Shown: one piece after another, positions 23,921 to 35,600 of the stretch | Layout: the number at the start of each line of letters is the position of its first letter | Numbering within the stretch: position 1 is the first letter of the stretch | Origin: Bryoerythrophyllum caledonicum | Taxonomy: Eukaryota > Streptophyta > Bryopsida > Pottiales > Pottiaceae | NCBI GenBank assembly: GCA_963971425.1 | Contig: OZ020518.1 | Span: 9,961,989 to 10,025,988 of the forward strand | Direction of reading: 5' to 3' | Length of the DNA stretch: 64,000 nucleotides | The notes under the pieces: generated by a model | What the model was told of the DNA's origin: nothing | The model's input: the letters and a program-made list of their open reading frames with translations, nothing else | Databases searched by the model: none | Position numbers and translations under genes: made by a program

Positions 23921-24600
23921 CCACTTCTTTTTGCTGGCTCGATTACATTGATGAATTGCAAAGCTTCATGCTGGGTTTGAAGGATTTGCTAGTAAGATAA
24001 GCCCTCCTAAAACCGACAAGTTAAGGAATGTGGAGGGAGGAGATGATTATACTATTATTTTTCAGTGATAGCCAATAGAATTGCAATTCCAACCCAAGTG
24101 ATTTCATATTTTTTCGATGAAAACTGAATTAGTTATGAATTTTCAAACTGGGCAGCCATGTTTAGTGAGTGGCCAGCAGTAGGTACCCCTACAACCAATG
24201 ATCAAAAGTAAGGGTCTTGACCAATTGCAAACCTCCATTTGGAGCTGAGTTGGTGGTGATGGGATGGAAGAGGGTTGGATATACCCCAATTTAATAGGCG
24301 TTGGCTATGGGTTTTTGTTGGTTATGGGGAGGCTTACCATAACACCAACGCCTTCACACTCTTGATGGTTTGATGGTCCCTTAATTTACACAATGTTCCA
24401 AAACAACCTTGGATACTATGAAGTAGGAGGTGGTAGGGCAGTAATCCTGATCCTGATCCTCCCTTGTGGGCCCCATGGGCCTCCTGCAACACCACCCCTG
24501 CAGCATCTCATGTTTATTTCATTCATTGTTTTGAAACATACCTAGATGTGATCTCACTCCGAATGTGTGAGGAGAGAAAGTCTGCAATGCATTGTATGAG
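23921..24600 (+). repeat. Family L repeat, copy 1, carrying a family D MITE
   Basis: The two halves (23921-23995 and about 24340-24600) match 28232-28332 and 28465-28800. Landmarks are gtccacttctttttgctggc at the left and ccttggatactatgaagtag at the right. A family D MITE (23996-24338) occupies the middle. At 24381-24384 the copy has a single TTAA where the other copy carries a 72-bp insertion. Confidence 0.6.
23996..24338 (+). repeat. Tourist-like MITE, family D, copy 3
   Basis: Starts gataagccctcctaaaacc after TAA and ends ggggaggcttacc. The interior matches the other family D copies, for example ccagcagtaggtacccctac and ggttggatataccccaattt. Confidence 0.65.
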
Positions 24601-24725
24601 GAGAGAAGAGAAAGCCTGCAAAAAATATAACCTCTAAACTTTTTCTTTTTTCAAAACTCTAATTATCTTGGAGAAATACTTGCCACAGAAGAGAAAACAA
24701 ATGTTTAGAGATTGCAGTCAACTAC

Positions 24726-24901
24726 CTTTACAAGAGCATCTGTTACAACAACCATTTCATTCCCTTTACAAGAGCATCTGTTACAACAACCATTTCATTC
24801 CCTTGTAGCAACAACCATTTCATTCCCTTTAAAAGAGCATTTGTTACAACAACCATTTCATTCCCTTTACAAGAGCATCTGTTACAACAACCATTTTCAT
24901 T
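24726..24901 (+). repeat. 38-bp tandem array, about 4.5 units
   Basis: Units start at 24726, 24764, 24825 and 24863, with one shortened unit at about 24802. The unit contains ctttacaagagcatctgtta and caacaaccatttcattcc. The 64-codon frame over it is a by-product. There are no spacers of unique sequence, so it is not a CRISPR array. Confidence 0.75.
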
Positions 24902-25496
24902 TATAACAGTTGGCTTGGGTTTGACTCTCTACAACAACAGTCTAATTATAACAGAAACATTCATCAAGCCGAAAGCCACCCCTCATGACGACCATCGCAA
25001 GTACCATTCATAATGAACCTTGTCCACCTGCTCCAAATATCAATTTGAAATTTTGATAAAACAAACAGGGGATCCAAAGGTGTAAGTCTTGCTAGACTTG
25101 AGTACTCTTTTGGTATTCTGTAGAGTAAAATACATCCCTGTATGTACGGTTCCTGACTGACGTTTAAGGGTTAAAGGCAAGTACAGCAAACAGATCCAAC
25201 AAGTACAGAGACAGTAGGTGCTCTCAAAAGGACACACAAAACAATGAGAAAATGACATCTGCGGCTGTTAGGCATCATGATATTCAATAATCCTTTCAAC
25301 CAGTCATAGAAACAAGAAAAAATGTAAGTAGAGAGCAGACCTTGACTAGGAAACACGGATGCCAACATCGGTCCCTGCCGTACTAACATTGTCCACTGGG
25401 GCGGAAACAGATATATGCAACTCACTGTACGTACAGCACAGTACAGACTGCTTCCGCCTCTAGTCTGCAAATAGCCAATTCGTACACGTTAGGATC
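24902..25496. repeat. Spacer with a partial family G element
   Basis: About 25070-25170 resembles the right half of the family G elements (tcttgctagacttgagtact, then gacgtttaaggg before TTAA at 25171). The rest shows no gene or strong repeat. Confidence 0.4.
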
Positions 25497-25499
25497 TAA

Positions 25500-25851
25500 G
25501 GTAAGCCTCCCCATAACCAACAAAAACCCATAGCCAACGCCTATTAAATTGGGGTATATCCAACCCTCTTCCATCCAATTACCATCAACTGAGCTCCAAA
25601 TGGAGATTTGCTATTAGTCAAGACCCTTACTTTTGGTCGTTGGTTATGGGGGGTACCTACTGCTGGCCACCCACTAAACATGGCTGCACAGATTGAAAAT
25701 TCATAACTAATTCAATTCTCCTCGAAAAAATATGAAATCACTTGGGTTGGAATTGTAATTCTATTGGCTATCACTGAAAAATAATAGTATAATTATCGCC
25801 TCTCTCCATATATACACATTCCTTAACTTGTCGGTTTTAGGGGGGCTTACC
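25500..25851 (-). mobile_element. Tourist-like MITE, family D, best preserved copy
   Basis: Bounded by TAA at 25497-25499 and TAA at 25852-25854. The termini GGTAAGCCTCCCC and GGGGGGCTTACC are inverted repeats. A 3-bp TAA target duplication with short TIRs is typical of Tourist MITEs moved by PIF/Harbinger transposases. It is in the opposite orientation to copies at 1.3, 24.0 and 63.3 kb. Confidence 0.75.
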
Positions 25852-25854
25852 TAA

Positions 25855-26305
25855 GTACCTTTGTGCTGAATACTTAAAACACGCAGTACATGTCATACAT
25901 GACTAACCCAGAAGGATCCACAGTCTAGAAATCTCTTCCGTATTTGATATTGTAGACAAAAAACAATGACCAGGTGAAAGGAGGAAGACATAGTTCATGA
26001 CTGAAACCTTCATGATCACCGTACAGACGTTGACCAGCTTCCAGTCGGACCTCGTAAAATTTACCAAGGTAACATTTACCTTGGTATATGTTATAATTTG
26101 ATAAATGTTATGAAATTTTTTGTCCCTGTAGAATCAACACTACTAAGTGTTATATGTTATGTGTTATAACATTTCCGGATTGAAATATGAAGACTTGTAG
26201 CAATGTGAGAATTTTTCGTGTTGTGAGATGGTAGAAATACGCCATACCTCGTTGTCCATTGCTAGATACAAGCACCCAGAGCATACCGGTATGGCGCAAC
26301 CGGTT
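25855..26305. other. Spacer, no gene seen
   Basis: Contains the word gttatatgttatgtgttataac near 26150 (shortened here), an AT-rich palindrome-like stretch. No coding potential is seen. Confidence 0.25.
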
Positions 26306-26345
26306 TAACCCTAAACCCTAAACCCTTAAACCCTTAAACCCTTGA
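26306..26345 (-). repeat. Interstitial telomere-like repeat
   Basis: About five units of CCCTAAA or CCCTTAAA, the complement of the plant telomere unit TTTAGGG. It lies directly before the F-box remnant, which may mark an old break repair or a retained promoter telobox. Confidence 0.7.
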
Positions 26346-26780
26346 ACACGAGCTCCTCCAGCGCACGCTCTCCTTCCTCTCAATCTCTGCCCTCTTCAGG
26401 CTCCGCACCGTCTGCCGGAGATGACCACGGCCTCATCCACGACCCCGGCTTCGTCCACCGCGCAACCCAAGAGTACGTCGTGGCGCGCTGGACGGCCCAA
26501 AATCGCGCTTACGGGTGTTTGGTTGTTCGGCGTCTCGAATGATGTGGATATGGCGATCGAGTTGGATTTTTACGCACGCGATGAGGGTGGGTGAGTGCGT
26601 TGTGGTGGTGTATAAGCCGAGCGGAGCTGTGAGGATTGTACAAACTGCGAACCGGCGAGTGGGATGAGTCGGTGCCGGATCGTCCTGCGGTGGAGGGGTG
26701 GTTCCAGATGTGGTATGGGAAGGCCATGCACCTGAATCTGCCGAGCACTAAGGTGATGCTTGAAGCGTGTCCAACTTGTG
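26340..26780 (+). pseudogene. F-box gene remnant
   Basis: One plus-strand frame reads ELLQRTLSFLSISALFRLRT followed by VCRR, a good match to the N-terminal F-box helix pattern. It is then interrupted by TGA where the family has Trp (VCRRW). A second frame continues with LIHDPGFVHRATQEYVVARW, the usual sequence after an F-box, so a frameshift separates them. Downstream words (VEGWFQMWYGKAMHLNLPS) look like the continuation. No single frame covers the gene. Confidence 0.5.
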
Positions 26781-26859
26781 CAACCTGAAGCTCGAGGGGA
26801 TGCTCGATGGGATCTCAGTCTGTGCATGTTCATTATACATGGCCTCATACATGACATTC

Positions 26860-27750
26860 CTCAATTACCCCTTTGCATTCTTTTTTTCAAGTGAAAGACT
26901 GCATTCGTCTTTGTCATGAATGAGCAATACGTTCATACTTTACCAAGTCTAGTAGCTGGATGCTTGCTTTATCAATATGATTCACGATCTTCCATTGCTC
27001 CTTCCGTCGATCAGCCTGATGAGTTGAGTAATTGGTGCATGTGAACCCACTATTTGTACATGTACTGTCTGCCCAGAAAGTCCTCTCACATCTCTCACTG
27101 CTTTTAACACAAACGTCTACGTAAGTTCTTTCCTTTGAAACTAACCAGACGACAGCACGTTGCAGACCATGACACTATCTCCATCCCGGTTGTTTGATGG
27201 AAACCAGTAACCCATTTGTGACGTAGTCAACGAATGAGTGAAGTCACTAGGGAAAGAGGAGAATGATTTGCACTTGACGAAGCAGGTTTCGTGTTGTATG
27301 CAATCTCAGCAATAATGTACACTGCAGCTGATCATCATCTCTGTACTGGTAAGGAACTAGTACTCTCTGTCCATTTTCACATAATTGATCCTATCCACGG
27401 CTTGGGAGCTTCAAAATGGTCTCCTGTGGGAATATTTGGTGACTACAGATGGGCGTTTGTTTTAAGGTAGCTGACAGAGAAGGTTGTGCATACCTGGACT
27501 CACTCAAAGTCGGCTTTGCAATCAGGTTTGGTGAAATGCCCCATGCTTAGCCTCCACCAAATATAACTTGTGAAGCATAGACCCCAAAGCATCAAGCCTC
27601 CACAACAGCAAATTCGGGTTTAAAGAGTGAAGGTATCTCACATGGAATTGTTAAGAGACATCGGATGTGAATGTGGCTGCTTCTGTCCCGTCCCACTCCA
27701 AGTTTAACATGGTTTGACAGGATCGATATCTGCTGATACAAGCTGCACCC
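26860..27750. other. Spacer, no gene seen
   Basis: Moderate GC, no frame above 60 codons with domain character, no recognised repeat. It may be former F-box gene downstream sequence. Confidence 0.25.
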
Positions 27751-28237
27751 AATTCCGATCACTTAAGCCAATTGGGGACTCAAATGACATTGCATGTCAA
27801 AAACATTTATATAGAAAGATGCGGAATTTGGAATGAAACGCAACAAATATTTTTCCAATAATTTGGAAGACTTGGTACAGAATTTAAAAGCCCAGAAACC
27901 ACTGGAGCCCATAATCATGCTGAGATTTGGGGCCCTCTTTTGCCCAATGTTGATAAGTGAGAGTGAGTAAAGGAGAGAAGACATGCCATGGATAACCAGC
28001 TCATGGAGGTACCCAATGCCGATTGGCTGTGTTCGACTTTTGAGGCAAGGCCAACAATGAGAGTGCAATTGAGATGGAGCAATCCAAAATTGCACACTTC
28101 ATGACCCAATGCCGATAATGACTGGGGTTTTCAGATTTTGAGTTATCGGTTTTGGGTCGCTTCATGCACCATTCCATGCATACTCTATTTATCGAAATTG
28201 GGTGGCCGATTGGAATTGGGTGCCTCGACCTTAGTCC
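27751..28237 (+). repeat. Family A MITE-like element, uninterrupted copy
   Basis: About 490 bp with inverted ends: gcacccaattccgatcactt at the left and ggaattgggtgcctcgacct at the right. It matches the outer shell of the nested block at 56242-61027. It gives the empty-site reference for the family B insertion there (the junction gacattgcatgtcaaaaac at 27785-27803). Minus-strand frames at 27763-28109 lie wholly within the repeat. Confidence 0.65.
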
Positions 28238-28800
28238 ACTTCTTTTTGCTGGCTAAATACCGAGGTGGGCTCCAAAACTAATGAATAGCAAAGCTTCATG
28301 TTGGATTTGAAGCAAATTCTCCTACATCTTGTAAACCAGAAGGTTGCATTCTAAAGTTCCTCACCTATCGCGGTCTCTATGAGGATTTGTCATTATGCTT
28401 GTCATTGGTTGTCCAGAGCATAATCGTCTCTTTCAGGACTGTTTGGAGCATTGCTACAATGTGGTAACATCAATGCTTCACATTCTTGATGGTTTGATGG
28501 TCCCTTAACCCTTTAACGCCGCGGGATTCCTGGAGACAGTGTTGCAGAAGCCCATTTTGGGCCTTTCCGGCGTTAAACGATTAATTTACACAATGTTCCA
28601 AAACAACCTTGGATACTATGAAGTAGGTCGTGGTAGGGCAGTAATCCTGATCCTGATCCTCCCTTGTGGGTGCCCCATGGGCCTCCTGCAACACCACCCC
28701 TGCAGCATCTCATGTTTATTTCATTCATTGTTTTGAAACATACCTTGATGCAATCTCACTCCAAATGTATGAGGAGAGAAAGTCCGCAATAAATTAACAC
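28238..28800 (+). repeat. Family L repeat, copy 2, carrying a 72-bp TTAA insertion
   Basis: Matches 23921-24600 on both sides of copy-specific sequence at 28333-28465. The 72-bp insertion is listed separately. The repeat is non-coding. Confidence 0.55.
28509..28580 (+). mobile_element. 72-bp TTAA-specific insertion with inverted ends
   Basis: Flanked by TTAA at 28505-28508 and 28581-28584. The sister repeat copy has a single TTAA at 24381 with matching sequence on both sides (gatggtccc before, tttacacaatg after), so the insertion and its target duplication are visible directly. Ends are CCCTTTAACGCCG and CGGCGTTAAACGA, an imperfect inverted repeat. This fits a very short non-autonomous piggyBac-type element. 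Confidence 0.8.
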
Positions 28801-29396
28801 CATGCTTTCCCTCCAAAAAAAACCTGGTTTTATTTTTTATTTGTTTAACCTCTAAAATCATGGTGAAGTACATGTTGTAGTGATTACATTGAGGATCCGA
28901 ATTTTGGGATGGTTTTGTGAAAGTGGTGCATGTGATTGCTGATCGCCCCGGTGTGAATCTCTGCGACAATTCTTCACAATGATCCTTGTGCTTGCTGCTG
29001 AGTATACTGTATATCTTCACATGACAGTTGTGGGCAGCCAACATTTTCTGACACTTGGTCACGAGGCAGTGCAGGCAAATTGCACTTAAAAATTCTTCCT
29101 AGATTCACCATGATCTCTACTCAGCGCCTCCTCAACAGTAGTATTCCGGTTGAGGGACATGTTGGAATTTGCGGCACTGACATCCCCTGCTTCTCAACTG
29201 TTCATCACCTTCACCCTCACCGAAACCTTTCCACTCCCTCCACAAAGAGATCTCTCAAATTTTGCGTCACAATTTAACCCCTTAACCCTTAACCCTTTAG
29301 CGACAAAGGAACTAAAATGTGGTTGATGAGACCAGTTTTCTCAGAGCCATGGCCGATTGGATTGTTGGATTGATTTGCACTTGTCAGGTATTTAAC
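28801..29396. other. Spacer, no gene seen
   Basis: Includes telomere-like words aaccccttaacccttaaccc at 29276-29300, which probably belong to TTAA-type repeats. There is no coding evidence for the 113-codon minus frame at 28721-29062. Confidence 0.3.
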
Positions 29397-30331
29397 TCTT
29401 GACCCCTAAAGGACCAAGTGTGCCTTGGAGGGACGATTTTGATTTTGGACACGTTCCTAAAATTCAGAAAAATAAATTAAAAATAATAACAATAATAATA
29501 AATTATACTAGATTGTCCTTTATAAGAGCTTTGTGGAGTTTTTTTTTTTTTTTTTTTTTTTTGGTTTGGATTGATGAAAGTTAGTACCACTTAGAGTTGG
29601 AAATGGGGACTCCGAGCAACACCAAAATTTGTGCTAGATGTTTCTATTGACATTGAGATTTTTCATACATACAGAGAGTATTACCTTCTTTGAGGATTTC
29701 AAAAACAATTCCTGTCTTTAGTGTAAAAAAAACATTTTAACTCAAATCGAACATTTTGGGCAAGCCGGGAAAAAAACTTTCATCTTTTCTACATAAAACC
29801 TAGAGATCTTCATATTTTTCACTTTTTATTTTTTCAACAATAATATGTGGTGAGAACCTTCTTATTGGCCGTTTGGATTATCATTCTAAAACATATTAAG
29901 TTCACACAAAAATAAAACATGAAATGAAAAATTTTGAACCTCCACTCCTTGTGCACTTGTTTTGAATATGCTACATCCCTTCTCTACTGCTAAAAAATAT
30001 TGTTTAGGGAACTAATATCATGCTTAACACAATGGTAAGAGGTTTAGACTTTGTGTAGTACAAAAATTTGATACCAAGTGAAGTCAAAGTCTGTTGATCC
30101 ACTCATTGCAAGGAAGAAATGAACCATTTTCTTGACTTAAACACCATAATTTTTCAATCCATTTGGTCAAAGTTTTTGAAACTTTGAGAGGATGTTATTT
30201 TGTAAGCCCTTATTGAGATCCTACAGTCAATAGGATAAATATAAGGTTTTATTTCCTTCCTTACTCATTGCACTAGAATCAACAGTTTTGAAGTATTTTT
30301 GGTGTGAAACTGTCAATGTCCTTTAGGGGTT
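29397..30331 (-). repeat. Family E and family F repeats in minus orientation
   Basis: 29397-29602 is the reverse complement of family E right-hand sequence (cccctaaaggaccaagtgtg at the start; a T-tract of about 22 bases at 29539-29561). 29620-30331 is a reversed family F repeat ending ctttagggg before TTAA. No coding potential. Confidence 0.5.
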
Positions 30332-30476
30332 AACATGCAAAAAATGTATTAAAATTTAGCAAGACATACACCTTTGGATTGAAGATTCTTCAACAAACAT
30401 CTTTCATTTTGAGGTCATTTCAATATTTGAACCTTATCATGTTCAAATATGACACCATATTGCAACTTCTCAAGCA

Positions 30477-30612
30477 AATAGTAGAACGCATGACCATTTT
30501 GCAAATAGTAGAATGCATGACCATTTTGCAACTAGTAGAATGCATGACCATTTTGCAACTAGTAGAATGCATGACCATTTTGCAACTAGTAGAATGCATG
30601 ACCATTTTGCAA
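30477..30612 (+). repeat. 27-bp tandem array, about 5 units
   Basis: The unit agtagaatgcatgaccattt plus tgcaact repeats without spacers. It lies inside a family G element (left part with tttggattgaagattcttca at 30373). The 89-codon plus frame and 66-codon minus frame are products of the array. Confidence 0.75.
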
Positions 30613-31153
30613 CTTCTCAAGCAAATAGTAGGTGCAATAATGATCTAAATCATAATATGCTGTATTTAACTTTTTCCTGACTTTGCAAAGTCCAAAAATA
30701 AGGAAGAAAGATTTCAGTGTAGTAGAATAGTGGCACCAAAGAGATTGAATGGGATACACATAAAATTAATCTTAATCATTCAGCCGGATATCTCCGGATG
30801 ATTTCAGTCAAACGATACGAATTGATTACAGTGATAGAACCTTGCTCAAGGCGAAGTACGATATTATCGACAAAAATCCTACTGACTCGATTTTCTTCCC
30901 AGGGAGTTCTAAGGATTTGCAAGTGATTTTAGAGCAGGAGGCATTGACATGTCATGGATGCCGTTAAAAGAGCCGGAGATATCCGGTCGAAAACATTTGG
31001 TCATTTTTCAAAAACGAAATTGCTTTTTCGGAAGGGAATCCTTTTACAACACCATCACACACTTGATCAACTCTACGAGACAGCAATGACTGGTCTCAGT
31101 AAAACTCCTGGATGAAAGACCAATACTTATCCTGGCACTACCTCTGAAGACTT

Positions 31154-31591
31154 CTAAAGATCTTTCCAGTGCGCCGGCGCGTACATGTCCGAATCAACAT
31201 CAGACCATGTGTCACAACCAGTTTGAAATGGGCTGCAACCGCCCTCCGAAGAAGATTCCTCCTCGTCTTCATACCATGGGTCGTCCTCCTCCTCTTCTTC
31301 AACCGAAGCACCTCCGAAGATAGTCTCATCTTCATCAGAGTCGACCTCGTTCTCGTCCTCCGCTTCATAGTCGCTGCCGTCCTCTTCCTCTTGAACATAC
31401 TTCCTCTCAGCATCCTCCTCCAATTCGTCCCGAACACGCCGATTGGAACCTATCACCTTTGTGTACCCGACTTGAAATCGAAGCACTCGTCCCTTTTCCG
31501 AATCCTGAGCGTCGCTCACCATCCTTCGTGATACTCTCCTGTCTACTGAATCAGACTCTTCCCTCTCCCTCTTCCTACTTGCGAAAGCCAT
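31154..31591 (-). CDS. Small acidic protein of the palindrome element (145 aa), unknown family
   Basis: Single open frame from ATG at 31591. The N-terminus is basic (ASRKREREESDS), which could be a nuclear signal. Residues about 60-130 are very acidic (EEDGSDYEAEDENEVDSDED, then EEEEEDDPWYEDEEE). A TATA-like TATAAGAG lies on the minus strand at 31684-31677, about 90 bp upstream. Four or five palindromes lie further upstream at 32065-32470. I recognise no domain; the charge pattern is like histone-binding or transcription-activating tails. It may be an accessory protein or the tail of the neighbouring gene. Confidence 0.5.
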   Translation of the reverse strand: MAFASRKREREESDSVDRRVSRRMVSDAQDSEKGRVLRFQVGYTKVIGSNRRVRDELEEDAERKYVQEEEDGSDYEAEDENEVDSDEDETIFGGASVEEEEEDDPWYEDEEESSSEGGCSPFQTGCDTWSDVDSDMYAPAHWKDL

Positions 31592-31676
31592 CTCCTCTCT
31601 CTCAACCCTGGCTATGGACTAACAAAACTAACGAGTTGAAAGACAAAACACATGAATTGGTGCAGACCTGAACCCT

Positions 31677-31684
31677 CTCTTATA
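31677..31684 (-). promoter_or_regulatory. TATA-like box of the acidic-protein gene
   Basis: TATAAGAG on the minus strand, at a distance from the ATG (31591) that suits a compact promoter. Supported by sequence and position only. Confidence 0.4.
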
Positions 31685-32064
31685 CTATCCTCCCTACCCA
31701 CCCATTAATAACAGTTCTCGAGCGTAGGTAAACGAAGAGTCATTGATTTAAGTCGCCATAATACCGAGACTGATAGAAATAAAGGTAGATGCCACAGACA
31801 CGAATGACGAACATGGTAGGCCACGCGTCAAGCGTGCTGTCGTAACGTGATGTGGGAAGTACAATCTCCGCCGCCAACCATTAGCATCACTTCAATGATA
31901 AGAAGGTCCTCGTACAACTGATATGAAGTGTGTAATTGACCGAGCATTTTCAACTTAGTTGTGGCATGTCATAAATCTAAGAAGGAACCAACCACGGGAA
32001 TAACCAAAAGGATACATTGTTGAAAGTTCCATCGTAAGATAAAATGCAGTATCGTAGTCACAAA

Positions 32065-32470
32065 AGATCTCCGGATATGATTCAATACTATTCAGAACAC
32101 CAAGGTAAGCTCAAAATTGGGAAATATGGACCCCATTGTTGAGAATGGGGGATGTGAATCTCCTACTCAGAGATCTCCGGCTAGATCTCACCGACTTAAA
32201 CATGGCAATATATGAGCATCCTTACGTCCATAAAATATAACTTCCATAGCCGGAGATCTCCGATAAGCTTTCGGAGAGCCGTGAGGGTCCAAATATATAC
32301 TGCTGGCATAATCTAGTGAACAGTAATACTGTCACTCCTCAATGTACCCAAATTACAGTGAATGGAAGAGCACACTTTCGGTCCTCTTCACAATGACTGG
32401 CGAGAGCTGAAAGGATGGATGTCAAACTCGGGCCCAGATAATAATCGCCTTTACAGCCGGAGATCTCAGG
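32065..32470. promoter_or_regulatory. Palindrome cluster upstream of the acidic-protein gene
   Basis: Four copies or half-copies at 32065, 32171, 32250 and 32457. Two keep only the AGATCTCCGG half. The 76-codon plus frame at 32362-32592 crosses one of them and has no coding character. Confidence 0.6.
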
Positions 32471-32658
32471 TGCTCTTCCGTGTGGACGTAGCAACTCTAC
32501 GAGATTTTTCACAAAGAGAATTTCACAGAACTAATTTAAACATAGAGGGACAGATCAACGTATCAGGGATCAGCGGCATTCGCTTTCTCTAAGTTCACAA
32601 GCGCTGCTTCTTTCATTTTCCATGGAATGGTCCTCATTAGTTGGTTAGCTTTGCTTGA

Positions 32659-35600
32659 CTAGATCGCAAACAACACGGAACTAATATGACACCAAACAAG
32701 CTTCTCTTGGTCCGCAACCCAAGTGGCTTCCCAACAGTCCTGGTACTTCCTCTTCAGATTCTTCTGCTTGTTATCAGGCTCCCAATACTTAACGAGGAAT
32801 TTCCCGTAGTTGGCATTACCATCTTCCCTGACGACCTCCGAAACTACTCTTCCCTGCCAGACATGATAGATGTTAGGATCACTAGGTCTTACTAAAACCC
32901 AGGAGCCATGACGAATGTCACGCCAAGGATGAAAAGTGGACTTTGGGGCTTCATTAGCGGGTCCGCAGTAAGGCTCAAGCATCTCATCCTCGGGAGTGAC
33001 ATCCTCTGGTTGTGGAAGCAATCCTAGCGGATTTTCACCTCCCTCATGAGGGCCTCTCCAATCATGGGCAGGCCAGAATCCCTCTTCGAGTTCGGAAGGC
33101 GTCTGGGGAAGTGGCTTGTCTAGCTCGTCGATGACATCCTTCCAGTACTGCAGGTACGGGCGGATGGAGTCCGCGTACCCTACGCACTTAGTCATTCCGG
33201 ACGCCCAATAGTCAACGTACTTCCGAAGCTTCGTCTTTATAAAGTTCTTGTTCTCCGTCGCTTTCCTGGCCTTGTCTCTGGCAACATCTTGGTTTCCAAC
33301 AGGGCTCTACTCCTCATTACCCCATATAGGCTTGAAAGGAACGGGCTTGGGAGATCATGTTGGAAGCATGGGACGTCCGAAGTCATCTACCTTCCAAAGT
33401 TTTATCGGCTCTCTGTTCATGGGTAACCACTCTGCATCAACGGCAGATTTTTTGAACTTCATGACCGGAACACCGTCATTGTCAACGTAGAATTTGAAAC
33501 GATGCATATCACTTAGTCCCACCAGACGTGCCGCCCCGCTGCATAGATAGCCATCGACGTACGATTTGAAGTAGGCCACCTCTTGGATAACTTCCGGCAT
33601 GAAGGCTAGTTTCTGTGACTTCATGAATGCCTTCATAAAATCCGCTAGAATATATGTACTGTTTTTCTTCAGTTCTTTCGATAGATGGCTAAAGTATGCA
33701 TCAATATCTTCATGCGTATGTCCGACCACCAAGAAGCCAACCTGTATCTCCTTGAAAACACCTCGAGCAGTTAGCAGTGATAAGAATGCCATCAAGTATT
33801 GGTTCTTGTTGTCCTTCGCTGAGTTGTCAAGCTGTAGAAACAATTTCGGTATCAAAGGTTTCGGTCCCTTAAAAGCACTCGACTCCACGGGCTCCAAAGC
33901 GTCGACGCACTTGCTCTTTCCCCTCATGAGCGTCGCGAACATGGAGTTTGGAGGAGGGTGCTCGAAGAGCGCGCGCGTCTCATGTAAAGGTGCTCCCTCA
34001 AGCCGCCAAAAAAGTTTTGCCAGAGAGGAGATGGTGGCATTCGAATCTCCAGGCCATAATGCAGGAGCATAGTAAGCATACGCTCCGTCGACATGACCGT
34101 GTGCCACCATTCCAGTGACATTCATGGGAAGCTGTCTGAGACCAGATGTCGCCTTAGTAGTCCTCCACATGTGTGGAAGGGCCGTCTTCGCAGTGTCCAT
34201 CTTGTCGTGAATGACACAAAAAAAGGTCAGCGGCTTCGCCTTCGACTCATCTCTCCATGTCGCATTAAGCTTTCGGCAAGATTGCTGGTGATTCAAGTGA
34301 GCCTGCCTGTTGCAATAGAATAGCTCGTAAGCAAGCGTTCCCTTTGGAGTCGTCAGTAAGAACTGATTGAATTCATCGCAAGTACTGCATTTTGTGAAGG
34401 TGCTTCCAGATGGCTTCATAGCAACATTCCCGAAGAATTCCTTTCTAACCCTACTAACTGTGGACTGACTTACAGGAAGGAGACCGTAGGAGTCGTTTGT
34501 CTGCAAGATGAAATAATTACCCAGTGAGAAGAGAATTTCAGAAGAACAATCCAACAGACAGTGCAAAATACAGAGTAAAGCAATTGAAGGTCAATGCATG
34601 TCAACAATGACACAGCGAGAGATCTCCGGTTCAGAAACTAGGACTTCGGTCGACTGAAGAAAGAGAGTTCTAATCCATAGCATTATGTAGGGACTGATAA
34701 CGTACAGCATTGACGCTCGCTCGAATTTGCTTCGAGTTGTTTCCCGCAGGAAGATACTTGAGAGTGTCAATCCGACCATTCCCGACACTGCGCATTTGGT
34801 GAGGCATTTGATCCGCATTGTCATTAATAATCGACGTCATTGACTCCATCGCTTGTATAGTGGCAAGCCGTGGGCGCTTGATGCCCTTGTTACCGTGAGT
34901 TGCATTGATGATTCCTCTACTGAAATGTGCGATGTACGAGTGAAACGTGGACTTCCGAATTCCATGGATCCTGTACCATGCAACGGAGCAGACCTCCGTC
35001 CCCAATAAAGTGACGTACTTTCTCTTCCGGTCCCCGTCAATGGAGTGAAATTGACCGCCTATCGAGATCGCATGCTCCTTTCGGTCTTCAAAGGATTTGT
35101 CATAGAATTTCTGTCTAACAGAAAGAGTCTGGGATTGTTGAAAATATTGGCAGCATCGTCTGGGACAACACCTTTCCGAGCTGACTTTGCGAATTTCGTC
35201 ATCCATAGTCCTCTTGGTATACAAAGATTCCTCCTTGTTGAGGTCTTGCTGTCGGGAAATGAAGCGGTAAGGCTCCTTTGCACGACCCCCCAAATAAGCA
35301 CCAGAATCAGGTTGTAATGGCAGGGATGCGAAATGATCGATTGTGCTTTTCAAAAACCGCCCGGAAGGAAAACAACATTCAAGAATGGGCCACGATTCAT
35401 GACTCATAATTCTCTCCGTGTCCCCCACGAAAACGTCGAGGACAGTTACACCAATGTTATCTTCTCCCAAGCATCCACTACGGAAATCATCCGCTGGAAA
35501 CGCGGCCATGATTCTTCTAGAACAGAGTACCAACATATTCTTGTCCAACCGCTGCACTTCAAGTCCAACCCATCGCTCTCGTGGTACGAAAGGGGACTCG

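Noticed and set aside
24726-24901. Tandem 38-bp repeats as a CRISPR-like array
   Set aside because: No unique spacers, and the host is a plant.
30640-30790. Terminal inverted repeats of the large unit at its left edge against 47.9-48.2 kb
   Set aside because: I compared both flanks by eye and saw no convincing inverted match, so no ends are claimed.
32362-32592. 76-codon plus-strand frame as a gene
   Set aside because: It crosses a palindrome and has no domain, codon or promoter support.
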